Positions 34,542 to 41,708 of a stretch of DNA of 64,000 nt are shown piece by piece. The stretch spans positions 10,843 to 74,842 of the forward strand of contig JAJTGL010000004.1 in NCBI GenBank assembly GCA_021297795.1. The letters are read 5' to 3'. Position 1 is the first letter of the stretch, and the number at the start of each line of letters is the position of its first letter. The position numbers were made by a program, and so were the translations under genes. The notes under the pieces were generated by a model, which ran no database searches, was not told where the DNA came from, and worked only from the letters and a program-made list of their open reading frames with translations. The DNA comes from Planctomycetaceae bacterium. Its GTDB lineage: Bacteria > Planctomycetota > Phycisphaerae > Phycisphaerales > SM1A02.

Positions 34542-36338
34542 ATGATCTACGAGACGAGCACGCTCGCGGTCGCGGTGTTCGCCGCCTTCGTTGGCGCGGT
34601 GCTTGCGCTGAGCTTCTGGCTCGGAGCGCGGGCGAGGAGCGCCGGCGGATACTTCGCGGCGCACGGACAGGTGGGCTGGTTCGTCAACGGGATCGCCTTC
34701 GCGGGCGACTACCTCTCGGCGGCGAGCTTCCTCGGGATCTGCGGGATGATCGCCTTCTTCGGGTACGACGGGTTCCTGTACTCGATCGGATACCTCGCCG
34801 GCTGGATCGTGGCGCTCTTCGTGATCGCGGAGCCGATCAAGCGCCTCGGGAAGTACACGCTGGCGGACGCGCTCGATGCGCGATTCCAATCGCGCGGCCT
34901 GAAGTGCGTCGCGGCGATCGCGACGCTCGTGATCTCACTCTTCTACCTGATCCCGCAGATGGTCGGCGCGGGTGCGCTCGTGAAGCCGCTGCTCGGTCTT
35001 CCGCACTGGGCCGGTGTGGCGATGGTGGGCGTCGCAGTGACCGCGATCGTCGCGACCGCGGGCATGGTGAGCACGACGTGGGTGCAGTTCATCAAGGGGA
35101 CGCTCCTCGTCATCGTCTGCGCGTTCGTGGTGGCGCTGCTCCTCGACAGGGGATTCGCGCTGCCAACGAAGCCCATTCCGGCAGGTGCGGTGCAGACGAT
35201 CCAGACAACCCCATCGGGAGTGCTTGTGAACGGTGCTCCGCTTGCCGAGGACAACGAACTCGACACGCGCCTGCGCGCGGAGCACGGTGTCGGATTCGGC
35301 AGCGTCGCCGCACTGCCGGGTGGCGGCGTGGCGACGGGCCCGCTCGGACCGATCTCGTACCTCGAGACCTTCGCGGGATCGACCGTAACCACGTGGCGAA
35401 AGTCGGTCGACGCGTCGACGGGGACGACCACGTTCACGCCGGTCGAGCGACAGGGTGCGGATCTCCTCCTCCCCGGCGCCAATCCCACCTTCAAGGGCGT
35501 ACGCGATGATCGGCTCGCGGCAAAGCTCGACTTCCTGTCGCTCATGCTCGCACTATTCCTCGGGACGGCGAGCCTTCCCCACATCCTGATCCGCTACTAC
35601 ACCGTGAAGGACGCGGCCGCGGCGCGGAAGAGCACGGTCGTTGGCATCGGCGCGATCGGCGCGTTCTACGTCCTGACGCTCTATCTCGGGATCGGTGCGA
35701 TGACGAGCGGCGCGCTGGATCCGACCGACTCGAACATGTCGGCGCCGCTCCTTGCGCGCACGTTCGGAGATGGGCTGTTCGCGGTGATCAGCGCGGTGGC
35801 GTTCACCACGGTGCTCGGTACGGTGAGCGGCCTCATTCTCGCTGGCGCGGGTGCGGTTGCGCATGACCTGATGAAGGACGTGCTTCGCATGAAGCTCGAC
35901 GACCGAGGCCAGGTGCGCGCGGCGAAGATCGCCTCCGTCGCGCTTGGGCTCGGCGCGGTGGTGCTCGGAATCCTCTTCGAGAAGATGAACGTGACCTTCC
36001 TCGTCGGATGGGCGTTCAACATCGCGGCGAGCGCGAACCTGCCTTCGCTGGTCATGCTGCTCTTCTGGAAGCGCACCACGAAGCAGGGCATCATCGCGGC
36101 GATGACGGTGGGGCTCGTTGGAAGCCTTGGCTGGATCCTCGGCTCCGCCGACACGCTCGAGAAGGTGTTCGGGATGACCGCGGCCGACGCCGCGTCCTCC
36201 GCGATCGTGCCGTTCAGCCAGCCCGCGATCGTGACCGTGCCGCTTGGTTTCCTCACGCTCGTCGTGGTGTCGCTCCTGACCGAGCGTGCTGGTGGTGCGA
36301 CGTCGCAGTCCCCGCAAGCGAACACCGCGCAGGCATGA
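34542..36338 (+). CDS. actP: Sodium:solute symporter, ActP (acetate/monocarboxylate) type
   Basis: 598 residues of the SSS family. N-terminal GYFAAHGQVGWFVNGIAFAGDYLSAASFLGICGMI is characteristic of ActP, as is FLSLMLALFLGTASLPHILIRYYTV in the middle. About 13 membrane segments. An extra loop of about 110 residues (roughly 200-310) sits between helices, longer than in E. coli ActP. It would take up acetate or a similar short acid with Na+. The preceding DUF485 gene supports the assignment. Substrate specificity cannot be read from the sequence. Confidence 0.85.
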   Translation: MIYETSTLAVAVFAAFVGAVLALSFWLGARARSAGGYFAAHGQVGWFVNGIAFAGDYLSAASFLGICGMIAFFGYDGFLYSIGYLAGWIVALFVIAEPIKRLGKYTLADALDARFQSRGLKCVAAIATLVISLFYLIPQMVGAGALVKPLLGLPHWAGVAMVGVAVTAIVATAGMVSTTWVQFIKGTLLVIVCAFVVALLLDRGFALPTKPIPAGAVQTIQTTPSGVLVNGAPLAEDNELDTRLRAEHGVGFGSVAALPGGGVATGPLGPISYLETFAGSTVTTWRKSVDASTGTTTFTPVERQGADLLLPGANPTFKGVRDDRLAAKLDFLSLMLALFLGTASLPHILIRYYTVKDAAAARKSTVVGIGAIGAFYVLTLYLGIGAMTSGALDPTDSNMSAPLLARTFGDGLFAVISAVAFTTVLGTVSGLILAGAGAVAHDLMKDVLRMKLDDRGQVRAAKIASVALGLGAVVLGILFEKMNVTFLVGWAFNIAASANLPSLVMLLFWKRTTKQGIIAAMTVGLVGSLGWILGSADTLEKVFGMTAADAASSAIVPFSQPAIVTVPLGFLTLVVVSLLTERAGGATSQSPQANTAQA

Positions 36339-36390
36339 CCTGCGCGGTGCGGGTTTCGATCGAGGGGCTTCACGCAGGGCGGGAACTCAG

Positions 36391-36420
36391 GCGCCGCAGC
36401 GGGAACTCAGGCGCTGCGGC
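36391..36420. terminator. Inverted repeat between convergent actP and efp
   Basis: CGCCGCAGC (36391-36399) pairs with GCTGCGGCG (36412-36420) across a 12-nt loop, overlapped by a direct repeat GCGGGAACTCAGGCGC. The position between facing genes suggests a two-way terminator. Confidence 0.45.
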
Positions 36421-36426
36421 GGAAGC

Positions 36427-36981
36427 TCACGCGCGGCTGCGGTACGAGCCGTCGGCGGTCGAGATGATGACCTTCTCGCCGATGGTGATGAATGGCGGGA
36501 CGCGCGTCTTGAGACCGGTCTCGCAGGTCGCTTCCTTGAGCTGGTTGGTCGCGGTCGCGCCCTTGATGCCCGGCGGGGTGTCGGTGATCTCGAGCGTCAC
36601 CGTGAGTGGCAGTTCGACCGAGATCGGCTTGCCATCGCACCAGAGCACGATCATCTGCGTGTTCGGAAGGACGTAGAGCGCGAGGTCGCCGACGACCTCC
36701 TTCGAGAGTTCGACCTGGTCGTAGCTCTCGAGGTCCATGAAGACCGACTTGCCGTTCTGGTCGTAGAGATACTCCATCGTGCGGCGGTCGAGGTCGACCT
36801 GCTCGACGTCTTCGCCGGAGCGGAGACGCTTCTCGATCAACGATCCGGACTTCAGGTCTCGGATCTTGATCTGGACGAACGCCCGCAGATTGCCCGGCGT
36901 GCGGTGCTCGGTCTCGGTGATCAGGAAGAGCTTGCCATCCATCTTGATGGCCATGCCGGGGGTGAGTTCGGTGCTATTCAC
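36427..36981 (-). CDS. efp: Elongation factor P
   Basis: 184 residues from a GTG at 36981, with AGAGGA upstream. All three beta domains are present: KOW-like N-terminal (TPGMAIKMDGKLFLI), OB domain and C-terminal OB (TDTPPGIKGATATNQLKEATCETGLKTRVPPFI). EF-P frees ribosomes stalled at polyproline. The loop that carries the modified residue reads HRTPGNLRAF: the site where E. coli has Lys34 (PGKGQAF) is Asn31, so neither lysylation, aminopentanolation nor Arg-rhamnosylation is possible at that position. Divergent upstream sequence is the repeat-rich 1-kb gap. Confidence 0.94.
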   Translation of the reverse strand: MNSTELTPGMAIKMDGKLFLITETEHRTPGNLRAFVQIKIRDLKSGSLIEKRLRSGEDVEQVDLDRRTMEYLYDQNGKSVFMDLESYDQVELSKEVVGDLALYVLPNTQMIVLWCDGKPISVELPLTVTLEITDTPPGIKGATATNQLKEATCETGLKTRVPPFITIGEKVIISTADGSYRSRA

Positions 36982-37112
36982 GTGGAAAATCCTCTCGGGC
37001 CCCTGTTGCGGGGGAGTCGGAGCCTACCACAATCGCCTGCTCGGACGGAAGTCTCCGCTCGGTCGAGGTTTGCGACGGCGCGCGCGTGCTGGTGCGCGCC
37101 GAGGCGATCGGA

Positions 37113-37332
37113 GGCGGGGATCCCGAGGCGCAGCCTCGGCTGCCCGCCAGTTGCGAGCGCTCAGCCAGTTGGCGCGGCTCGGTCCAGAGCGAGCAAAGGC
37201 GGGGATCCCGAGGCTCAGCCTCGGCTGCCCGCCAGTTGCGAGCGCTCAGCCAGTTGGCGCGGCTCGGTCCAGAGCGAGCAAAGGCGGGGATCCCGAGGCG
37301 CAGCCTCGGCTGCCCGCCAGTTGCGAGCGCTC
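37113..37332. repeat. 85-bp tandem repeats (two full, one partial copy)
   Basis: Copies at 37113-37197, 37198-37282 and 37283-37332 (cut short). They are almost identical; copy 2 differs by T for G in a small loop. Each holds a perfect hairpin CCGAGGC/GCCTCGG with a 3-nt loop and a GAGCGCTC palindrome. They lie between efp and a minus-strand terminator and have no coding character; a REP/BIME-like role is possible. Confidence 0.9.
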
Positions 37333-37365
37333 TAAAACGAAAAGACCCCCGACCGAAGTCGGGGG
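37331..37365 (-). terminator. Intrinsic terminator on the minus strand
   Basis: On the minus strand CCCCCGAC-TTCG-GTCGGGGG (37346-37365) is followed by TCTTTTCGTTTTAG. A perfect 8-bp stem with a UUCG loop and a U-rich tail makes this the best intrinsic terminator in the window. It ends a transcript coming from the right, where no protein gene lies on that strand. Confidence 0.8.
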
Positions 37366-37416
37366 CGGAGGGAGGGAAAAGGGCTCTTTGAGGAGGAGTC
37401 TTGCGACTCAACTCAA
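37335..37416 (-). ncRNA. Candidate small RNA ending at the UUCG terminator
   Basis: On the minus strand a hairpin TTGAG-TT-GAGTC-GCAA-GACTC-CTC-CTCAA (37388-37416) has a GNRA loop and two helices. A single-stranded pyrimidine tract (AGCCCTTTTCCCTCCCTCCG) comes next, then the intrinsic terminator. This layout is typical of trans-acting small RNAs whose C-rich stretch pairs with Shine-Dalgarno sequences. A possible -35 TTGCAT (37443-37448) is the same as that of the fusA promoter, but the -10 is poor, so the 5' end is unsure and the RNA may start further right. Confidence 0.35.
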
Positions 37417-37531
37417 CAACAATGTGCACCCAAATCCGGGGTATGCAAATGACCGAGGGGATTTTTCTTGGAATCGTTCTCCCGATCGTTCCAAACCGCC
37501 TCTTCCGCGAGATTGCGGCAGGCTCCTAAGA

Positions 37532-37631
37532 CCTTCCGTGAGGCGTCTCACTGCCCTCCATGAGGCGTCTCCATGTCTTCCGAGGCCTGCCAAGCCCCTC
37601 GGAGGCCTCCCAAACCCTTCCGAGGCCTGCC
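37532..37631. repeat. Five degenerate 19-22-bp repeats
   Basis: Units such as CCTTCCGTGAGGCGTCTCAC, CCCTCCATGAGGCGTCTCCA and CCCTTCCGAGGCCTGCC follow one another. The core is CTTCCG-AGGCST. No coding sense. Confidence 0.65.
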
Positions 37632-38016
37632 GTTGCGTTCGGGGGGCGAGGGACTGGCTCCATCCGGTATCGAACGGGCCGTTCCACCAAACGGGCGGGG
37701 AGCTTGGCAAGCCGCGATGGGATCCCCGCCGGAAGAGGCAGATGCGACGTGACCTGGATCGGAGAGGCAACTTAGATCTGGGGACGAGGCGTCCGCCGCA
37801 ACGTCCCCGGGCGCCGCGGGTACTGGCAGCTCGCCGCTTGCTCATTCGGCTCTCGCGGGGCCGCGGAGCCATCAGGGTGGGCCGTGCAGTTCCGGGAGGG
37901 GCGCAAGGGCACGGGTGCGGCAGCTATCCTGCCCACCCCTGCGCGCGGGGCCCGGCACCTCGTCCGATGGAGACATCCGCCCGCACGGTGCGTGAGATTT
38001 GAACTCAGAGAATCCT
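37632..38016. other. Gene-free stretch before the DUF1573 gene
   Basis: I see no convincing gene here. It must hold the promoter of the DUF1573 lipoprotein gene and perhaps that of the minus-strand transcript ending at 37335, but no strong hexamer pair stands out. A bulged inverted repeat (TTGGAATCG...CGTTCCAA) lies to the left near 37469-37493. Confidence 0.4.
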
Positions 38017-39228
38017 ATGACCGACTCGTCGAAGTTCCGCGTTCTCCCTCGCCTCCTGCCGCTTGGCGCAGCCCTCCTCTTCCTCGCGCCGGCCTGCGAA
38101 CGGGCACCCTCGGCGGCTCCGCAGGCGAACGCGCCTGCAGCGGCACCGGCTCCTGCCGCTGCTGCTGCGCCCGCTGCCGAGTCGACCACCTCGGCCCCCG
38201 CACCGGCGGAGGCGGCGACGCAAGCGCCGAGTGCACCGACCACTCCTCCTGCGGTCGCGGCCGAGGAGGAAGTCGAGACGGTCGATGGTCCGCCGCCGAT
38301 GCGCCTCGATCCGCCCGTCCTCGACTTCGGCATCATCGCCCCTGGGAAGGTCGCGGATGGTGTGGTTCGGTTGATCAACACGGGCCAGCGTGAACTGGAG
38401 GTGCTCACGGTGCAGCCCGGCTGCAAGTGCACCACGATCAACGACATCGCCGGCCAGAAGATCCCCGTCGGTGGCTTCATCGAACTGAAGTCGGCCATGA
38501 CCGCTCAGTCTGCGCCGGGCACGAAGCGCGCGGAGATCAAGATCCTCATCGATGGATACACCGAGGTCGTGAAGCTCGGTCTCGTGAACGAGGTCTCGCT
38601 GCCCGTGCGTGTGAGCCCGTCGTATCTCAACGCCGTCGATGGTCAGCCGCAGTCCGGACGCATCGTCGTCGAGTCGATCGACAAGAAGCCCTTCAAGATC
38701 TGCTCGGTGGGTGGCAAGAAGCCGAATCTCGTTGGCTTCGACCCCGAGAAGGACGAGCCGCGCAACCAGTACCTCGTCGATTGGGACTTCGCCCGCGACT
38801 TCCCCGACGGAAACGCGCCGCGCTACTGGGTCATCGAGACCGACCGCGAGGACTCGCCACTTGTCGACCTGTTCGTACGTCACCCGTCGACGCTTCCGCG
38901 TCCGTCGCTTCGACTGACCGACTACCGCCACACCTTCGGACGTGTCGAGGAAGGCACCAGTCACGAGTTCGTCGTCGACATCGGCGACCTCCCCGAGAAC
39001 GAGCGCGTCATCACGGCGGCCAGTTCCTCGAGCGCCGCGCGCGTCGAGCTCGTGAGCAGTGAGCGCGAGGGAAGCGTGACGCACGTTCGTCTGAAGGTGA
39101 CGCCGATGACCGGCACGCTGGGAGTGCAGTACGTCCCGTTCACGATCTACACGAACAGCAGGCAGCAGGCGACGGCCGTGTTCGGCCAGTGGGTTCCGAA
39201 GGGCACCACCGGCTGCTTCGGCCGCTGA
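38017..39228 (+). CDS. DUF1573-domain probable lipoprotein
   Basis: 403 residues from the ATG at 38017 (MTDSSKFRVL); an in-frame TTG at 37999 is less likely. The signal peptide ends in LFLAPAC, an acceptable lipobox. An Ala/Pro-rich spacer follows (about 32-95), then a DUF1573 immunoglobulin-like domain: LDFGIIAPGKVADGVVRLINTG and VQPGCKCTT with its conserved Cys pair. Two further beta-rich domains complete the protein. Planctomycetes encode many such proteins; their role is unknown, but ASH/DUF1573 domains usually bind other envelope proteins. Confidence 0.8.
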   Translation: MTDSSKFRVLPRLLPLGAALLFLAPACERAPSAAPQANAPAAAPAPAAAAAPAAESTTSAPAPAEAATQAPSAPTTPPAVAAEEEVETVDGPPPMRLDPPVLDFGIIAPGKVADGVVRLINTGQRELEVLTVQPGCKCTTINDIAGQKIPVGGFIELKSAMTAQSAPGTKRAEIKILIDGYTEVVKLGLVNEVSLPVRVSPSYLNAVDGQPQSGRIVVESIDKKPFKICSVGGKKPNLVGFDPEKDEPRNQYLVDWDFARDFPDGNAPRYWVIETDREDSPLVDLFVRHPSTLPRPSLRLTDYRHTFGRVEEGTSHEFVVDIGDLPENERVITAASSSSAARVELVSSEREGSVTHVRLKVTPMTGTLGVQYVPFTIYTNSRQQATAVFGQWVPKGTTGCFGR

Positions 39229-39256
39229 ACTCGGCCGTACAACCAACCGAACCAAA

Positions 39257-39291
39257 CGTGCGGCGCCCCAGCGGGCGCCGCGCGTTCCTTT
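39257..39291 (+). terminator. Intrinsic terminator after the DUF1573 gene
   Basis: CGTGCGGCGCCC (39257-39268) pairs with GGGCGCCGCGCG (39273-39284, one T-G pair) around CAGC, followed by TTCCTTT. It starts 28 bp after the stop codon. Confidence 0.7.
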
Positions 39292-39353
39292 GCGGGGGTG
39301 CGCGACGGTCCGGGCCGTGATCGAATGCCGGAGGCCGCGCGCCGTGACAGGCG

Positions 39354-40226
39354 TCAGGTCGCAAGTCCGGACATGATCATGCGGACTCCGACGTAGGCGA
39401 GGAGCACGGAGAGGATGCCGCGAATCAGTGCCGCGGGCAGCCGATAGACGAGTACCGCGCCGAGCGTGGCACCCACGATGGCCATCGGCGAAAGCACTCC
39501 GGCGAGGCTGAGGGCATCGGAGACCGTCGCGGTGGTCTTGCCCTCGGCGGCGAGCGCTGGAATGCTCGTGTTCTTCCAGGCGGCCCCGATGATGCAGATC
39601 GGGATCATCGCGCAGGCAGACGAGGCGACCGCTTGCTTGAGCGGGAGCTTTCCGAACTTCCGCAGGATCGGCACCATGATGGCGCCGCCACCGATCCCAA
39701 GCAGCCCCGACAGGAAGCCGCCGATCCCACCCGCGCAGATCGCGAGCACCCAACGCGTTTCGCCGACCGGCTGCTCCGCTGCGTCGGGCTTGCGACGCGC
39801 AAGAGCGATCAGTTCCGCTGCGGAGGCGTAGCAGACGAAGCCGCCGAAGAGGATGTACAGCCAGCCCGTCGGGATCGTGTTGCTCGTCGTGACGCCGATG
39901 AGCGCGGCACAGCCGCCTGCGACCGACATGACCGGCACGACATCCCGACGGATCGTGCCGCGACCGCGGTGCTTGCGGGTTGCGGCGGCGGCCACGCAGA
40001 CGTTCGTGATGAGCGCCGCCGCCTGATAGAGGTGGTACTGGGGACCGAAGAGGATGGTGACGGTCGGGATGATGAAGACCGAACCGCCAAGACCGAGAAG
40101 GCCGCCGAGGGTGCCGCCGATGAGGCCGATGACCGCGATGGCGGCGAGGTTGATCGGTGACCAGTCCAACGCCTCGCCACCGTAGCAAGTCCCCGTGCGG
40201 AACGCCTCCGCGTCGACGAGCTTCAT
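39354..40226 (-). CDS. TauE/SafE-family sulfite/anion exporter
   Basis: 290 residues from the ATG at 40226 (MKLVDAEAFRTG). Eight or so membrane helices with the two family half-motifs: GLIGGTLGGLLGLGGSVFIIPTV near the N terminus and GGIGGFLSGLLGIGGGAIMVPIL in the second half. The family moves sulfite, sulfoacetate or other small organosulfur anions out of the cell. No sulfur-metabolism gene is adjacent, so the substrate is unknown. Confidence 0.85.
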   Translation of the reverse strand: MKLVDAEAFRTGTCYGGEALDWSPINLAAIAVIGLIGGTLGGLLGLGGSVFIIPTVTILFGPQYHLYQAAALITNVCVAAAATRKHRGRGTIRRDVVPVMSVAGGCAALIGVTTSNTIPTGWLYILFGGFVCYASAAELIALARRKPDAAEQPVGETRWVLAICAGGIGGFLSGLLGIGGGAIMVPILRKFGKLPLKQAVASSACAMIPICIIGAAWKNTSIPALAAEGKTTATVSDALSLAGVLSPMAIVGATLGAVLVYRLPAALIRGILSVLLAYVGVRMIMSGLAT

Positions 40227-40761
40227 CCCCGCGAACCAAGCTTCGCTGGCACCCAGGGTGACGGTGAGATGACACGCCCGGCCCCAGTCGCAGGCTCGCG
40301 AGCGGCGGTGGGTCGGGTCTCCGCCCCGGTCGAGGCGTTCGCGCGGGGGGTGGAAGGGTCGGGACCGGGAAGGTCGACGTTCGCCGAGGCGCGCTCGTCG
40401 CAAGGGCGCAGGATCTGCCGGATGCACCGGTGGTCCGCACTGGGCACGAGGAGACTCCGGAATCCGGCGCGAAGTCTGAACGTCTTCCGTCCCGACGCGG
40501 CTTCTCCCACCGCGCAGGGCAGGCGATATCGGTGGCGTTCGACGACGGATCGCCTATCCTCCGCGGGCATGGCGCCGACGCGCGCCCCGATGCATGGACG
40601 CTTGGGTGATGGGAGACGACGGACCGGAAGGACTCGGTTTCGCGATGGCGCGACGCCGGGAGCAAACCCTGCGCTTGAACCTGCGTATCGATCCCCGCCT
40701 CAGGCAGGGATGCAGCGGAAGCGGACGGAGACCGGCGGGCGGACCAAGTGTGGAGCGAGCG
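40227..40761. other. Divergent intergenic region, tauE-like / 3D-domain gene
   Basis: 535 bp without a clear gene. A possible -10 TATCCT lies at 40555-40560 on the plus strand without a good -35. The plus-strand frame of the 3D gene is open back to an ATG at 40594 (and one at 40645), so part of this region may code if those starts are used. Confidence 0.4.
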
Positions 40762-41592
40762 ATGACGGCGGCACCCCATCAGACCCAACCACGATCGGCG
40801 GCGCGCGGATCCACGCGCGACGTTGTGGGGCTTGGTTCGTCGGGAGCTCGGGACCGTTCGGCCGCGATCGACGGCATCGTCACACCCCGTGCGCTGGCGG
40901 TCGCCTCGCTGGTCGCGGCGGTTCTGGTCGGCCTCGGGGTTGCGACGGGACGAACCGCGGAGAGTTCCTCTCGCGTGGAGCGTGCGGCCCTGGAGGCACG
41001 TCCTGCCGCGGCGGTGGTCGAGAGTCCCGAGGGAAACCCCGGTGTTGCCGCTGACGACGTGGCCGCAACGTGGTCGCTGCACGGCATCCTGAATCGGCTG
41101 CTGGTCCATCAACCTGCGAGCGACCTCGCTTTGGACTCCGGTTCGGCTTCGAACCTGTCGCTCACCGCCCCGGCCGTCACAGTCGGCGCGCCGCGGACCT
41201 TCGACGGACGTCCGCTGCGTGCGGTGCGCACGATGTCGATGGTGGTGACCGCCTACAGCCCGGACGAACGAAGCTGCGGTGCGAGCGCGGATGGCATCAC
41301 GGCAAGCGGGTACTCGGTGCAGGTGAACGGCGGCTGCCTGGTGGCGGCCGACCCCAAGGTGCTTCCGCTTGGTTCGCTTGTGAGCGTGCCCGGCTACGAC
41401 GGCGGTGCGGTGGTCCCCGTGCTGGATACCGGCGGAGCCATCAAGGGTCAGCGGCTCGACGTGCTCTTCGCGACCCATCGCGAGGCGCTCGAGTGGGGCA
41501 AGCGGACCATCGAGGTGACGGTGTGGGAGTACGACGACGGCAAGCCGAATGGCTTCAAGCGCGTGCGTCGCAAGGACCGTGGCGGCGTCTGA
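40762..41592 (+). CDS. 3D-domain protein (cell-wall hydrolase-like, double-psi beta barrel)
   Basis: 276 residues from the ATG at 40762 (MTAAPHQTQ), chosen for its position before a GGAGCGAGCG site and the membrane anchor; in-frame ATGs at 40594 and 40645 are alternatives. One hydrophobic segment (about residues 48-68) anchors or exports the protein. The C-terminal ~100 residues are a 3D domain: VVTAYSPDERSCG, VAADPKVLPLGS, VLDTGGAIKG.RLDV, which holds the three conserved Asp. Such domains occur in MltA and in Bacillus YabE/YocH-type peptidoglycan enzymes. The enzyme activity is inference. Confidence 0.75.
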   Translation: MTAAPHQTQPRSAARGSTRDVVGLGSSGARDRSAAIDGIVTPRALAVASLVAAVLVGLGVATGRTAESSSRVERAALEARPAAAVVESPEGNPGVAADDVAATWSLHGILNRLLVHQPASDLALDSGSASNLSLTAPAVTVGAPRTFDGRPLRAVRTMSMVVTAYSPDERSCGASADGITASGYSVQVNGGCLVAADPKVLPLGSLVSVPGYDGGAVVPVLDTGGAIKGQRLDVLFATHREALEWGKRTIEVTVWEYDDGKPNGFKRVRRKDRGGV

Positions 41593-41618
41593 CGCCCGGA
41601 CCCACCCCGCAAGCACCC

Positions 41619-41685
41619 GTCCTGCAACCACGTGTCCTGCAACCACGTGTCCTGCAACCACGTGTCCTGCAACCACGTGTCCTGC
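41619..41685. repeat. 15-bp tandem repeats, four perfect copies plus a partial
   Basis: GTCCTGCAACCACGT repeats at 41619, 41634, 41649 and 41664, followed by GTCCTGC. Each junction makes the palindrome CACGTG. They fill the space between the 3D gene and the convergent ComM-like gene. Confidence 0.95.
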
Positions 41686-41708
41686 GATGATGAGGATCCG
41701 CAGCCCGT

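Noticed and set aside
37113-37332. CRISPR array
   Set aside because: The 85-bp units repeat completely with no variable spacers.
37422-37529. Small plus-strand frame of 35 codons (MCTQIRGMQMTEG...) after an AGGAGGAG sequence
   Set aside because: The spacing from the purine-rich site is too long, and that site is buried in the hairpin of the candidate minus-strand RNA. No family is recognised.
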